DNA of 8,246 bases from Firmicutes bacterium UBA3906. Its GTDB lineage: Bacteria > Bacillota > Clostridia > Caldicoprobacterales > DTU083. The number at the start of each line of letters is the position of its first letter. Position 1 is the first letter of the stretch. Of the stretch, positions 8,070 to 8,246 are shown piece after piece. The notes below the pieces were generated by a model. That model was not told where the DNA came from and searched no databases. It worked only from the letters and a program-made list of their open reading frames with translations. The stretch covers positions 1 through 8,246 of the forward strand of contig DGFG01000168.1 in the NCBI GenBank assembly GCA_002391555.1. The letters run 5' to 3'. The position numbers were made by a program, and so were the translations under genes.

Positions 8070-8081
8070 ATTCAATTGAAT
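8070..8081. promoter_or_regulatory. 12-bp perfect palindrome next to the gcvT promoter, possible operator
   Basis: ATTCAATTGAAT is a perfect inverted repeat lying 3 bp upstream of the candidate -35 of gcvT, a position common for regulator sites. It has no GC stem and no T-run, so it does not look like a terminator of the preceding gene. It matches no operator that I recognise with certainty. In AT-rich DNA such palindromes also occur by chance. Confidence 0.2.
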
Positions 8082-8095
8082 ATAAAATATTGCTA

Positions 8096-8246
8096 TTAGC
8101 ATAAGTCTTTCTTAAAAATAAAAATTACTTCCCTTGGCTTATATTTTTCTCGTAAGTTTTTTTGAAGTAGCTTACCCTCTAAATAACCATTTATCGGCTC
8201 TCTGGCATATTCTATACCAGGCCCATCTTTGGCAACAAGCTCATAG
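8096..8246 (-). CDS. C-terminal end of an unrecognised protein (cut by window edge)
   Basis: An open frame enters from the right edge (first full codon 8245-8243) and gives 49 residues before TAA at 8098-8096. It begins YELVAKDGPGIEYAREP and ends with a lysine-rich, then hydrophobic stretch REVIFIFKKDLC. There is no start in view that would make it a separate small gene. I do not recognise the family. It lies on the same strand as gcvT, 101 bp upstream, so it may be the last gene of a preceding unit or be partly co-transcribed with the gcv genes. The absence of stops and the codon pattern, similar to the neighbours (AGG/AGA, CTA, TTA), support coding. Confidence 0.6.
   Translation of the reverse strand, partial: YELVAKDGPGIEYAREPINGYLEGKLLQKNLREKYKPREVIFIFKKDLC

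Noticed and set aside
8070..8095. AT-rich inverted repeats after the unknown gene as its terminator
   Set aside because: There is no GC-containing stem and no T-run after it on the minus strand.
1..8246. Mobile element, CRISPR array, tRNA/rRNA gene, toxin-antitoxin or other defence system
   Set aside because: Nearly all bases are used by intact housekeeping genes, and no repeat array, transposase, or tRNA-like cloverleaf was seen in the two short spacers.

Overview
The window looks like ordinary core chromosome of a low-GC Gram-positive bacterium, most likely an anaerobic member of the Firmicutes such as a Clostridia-type organism. Three things suggest this: AT-rich DNA with frequent AGG/AGA, ATA and CTA codons; strong GGAGG-type ribosome sites before most genes; and the gene order dprA-topA-trmFO, which is classic for Firmicutes. 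The glycine decarboxylase is the two-subunit type (GcvPA + GcvPB), which fits the same group. I cannot name a genus.

All genes are on the minus strand, so transcription runs from the right edge to the left. From right to left: the last 49 codons of an unrecognised gene (8246-8096); a 101-bp spacer with a plausible promoter; the glycine cleavage genes gcvT, gcvH, gcvPA and gcvPB (7994-3715), packed with overlaps or gaps of a few bases; a 94-bp junction with an 8-bp hairpin and an unassigned AGGAGG; dprA (3620-2517); topA (2505-409); and the first 136 codons of trmFO (408 to beyond base 1), whose ATG directly abuts the topA stop codon.

The four gcv genes encode three of the four glycine cleavage components. 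P-protein decarboxylates glycine, lipoylated H-protein carries the aminomethyl arm, and T-protein passes the one-carbon unit to tetrahydrofolate, giving 5,10-methylene-THF and ammonia. The L-protein (dihydrolipoamide dehydrogenase) and the lipoylation enzymes are not in the window. DprA loads RecA on incoming single-stranded DNA, TopA relaxes negative supercoils, and TrmFO makes m5U54 in tRNA using 5,10-methylene-THF, the product of the gcv pathway.

I found no mobile element, CRISPR array, RNA gene or defence system, and no convincing previously undescribed system. The items worth a second look are small: the gcvPB-dprA junction (hairpin, orphan Shine-Dalgarno, bridging 39-codon ORF), the in-frame TAG-ATG contact of topA and trmFO, the absence of room for a glycine riboswitch before gcvT, a palindrome next to the gcvT promoter, and the unrecognised gene tail at the right edge.
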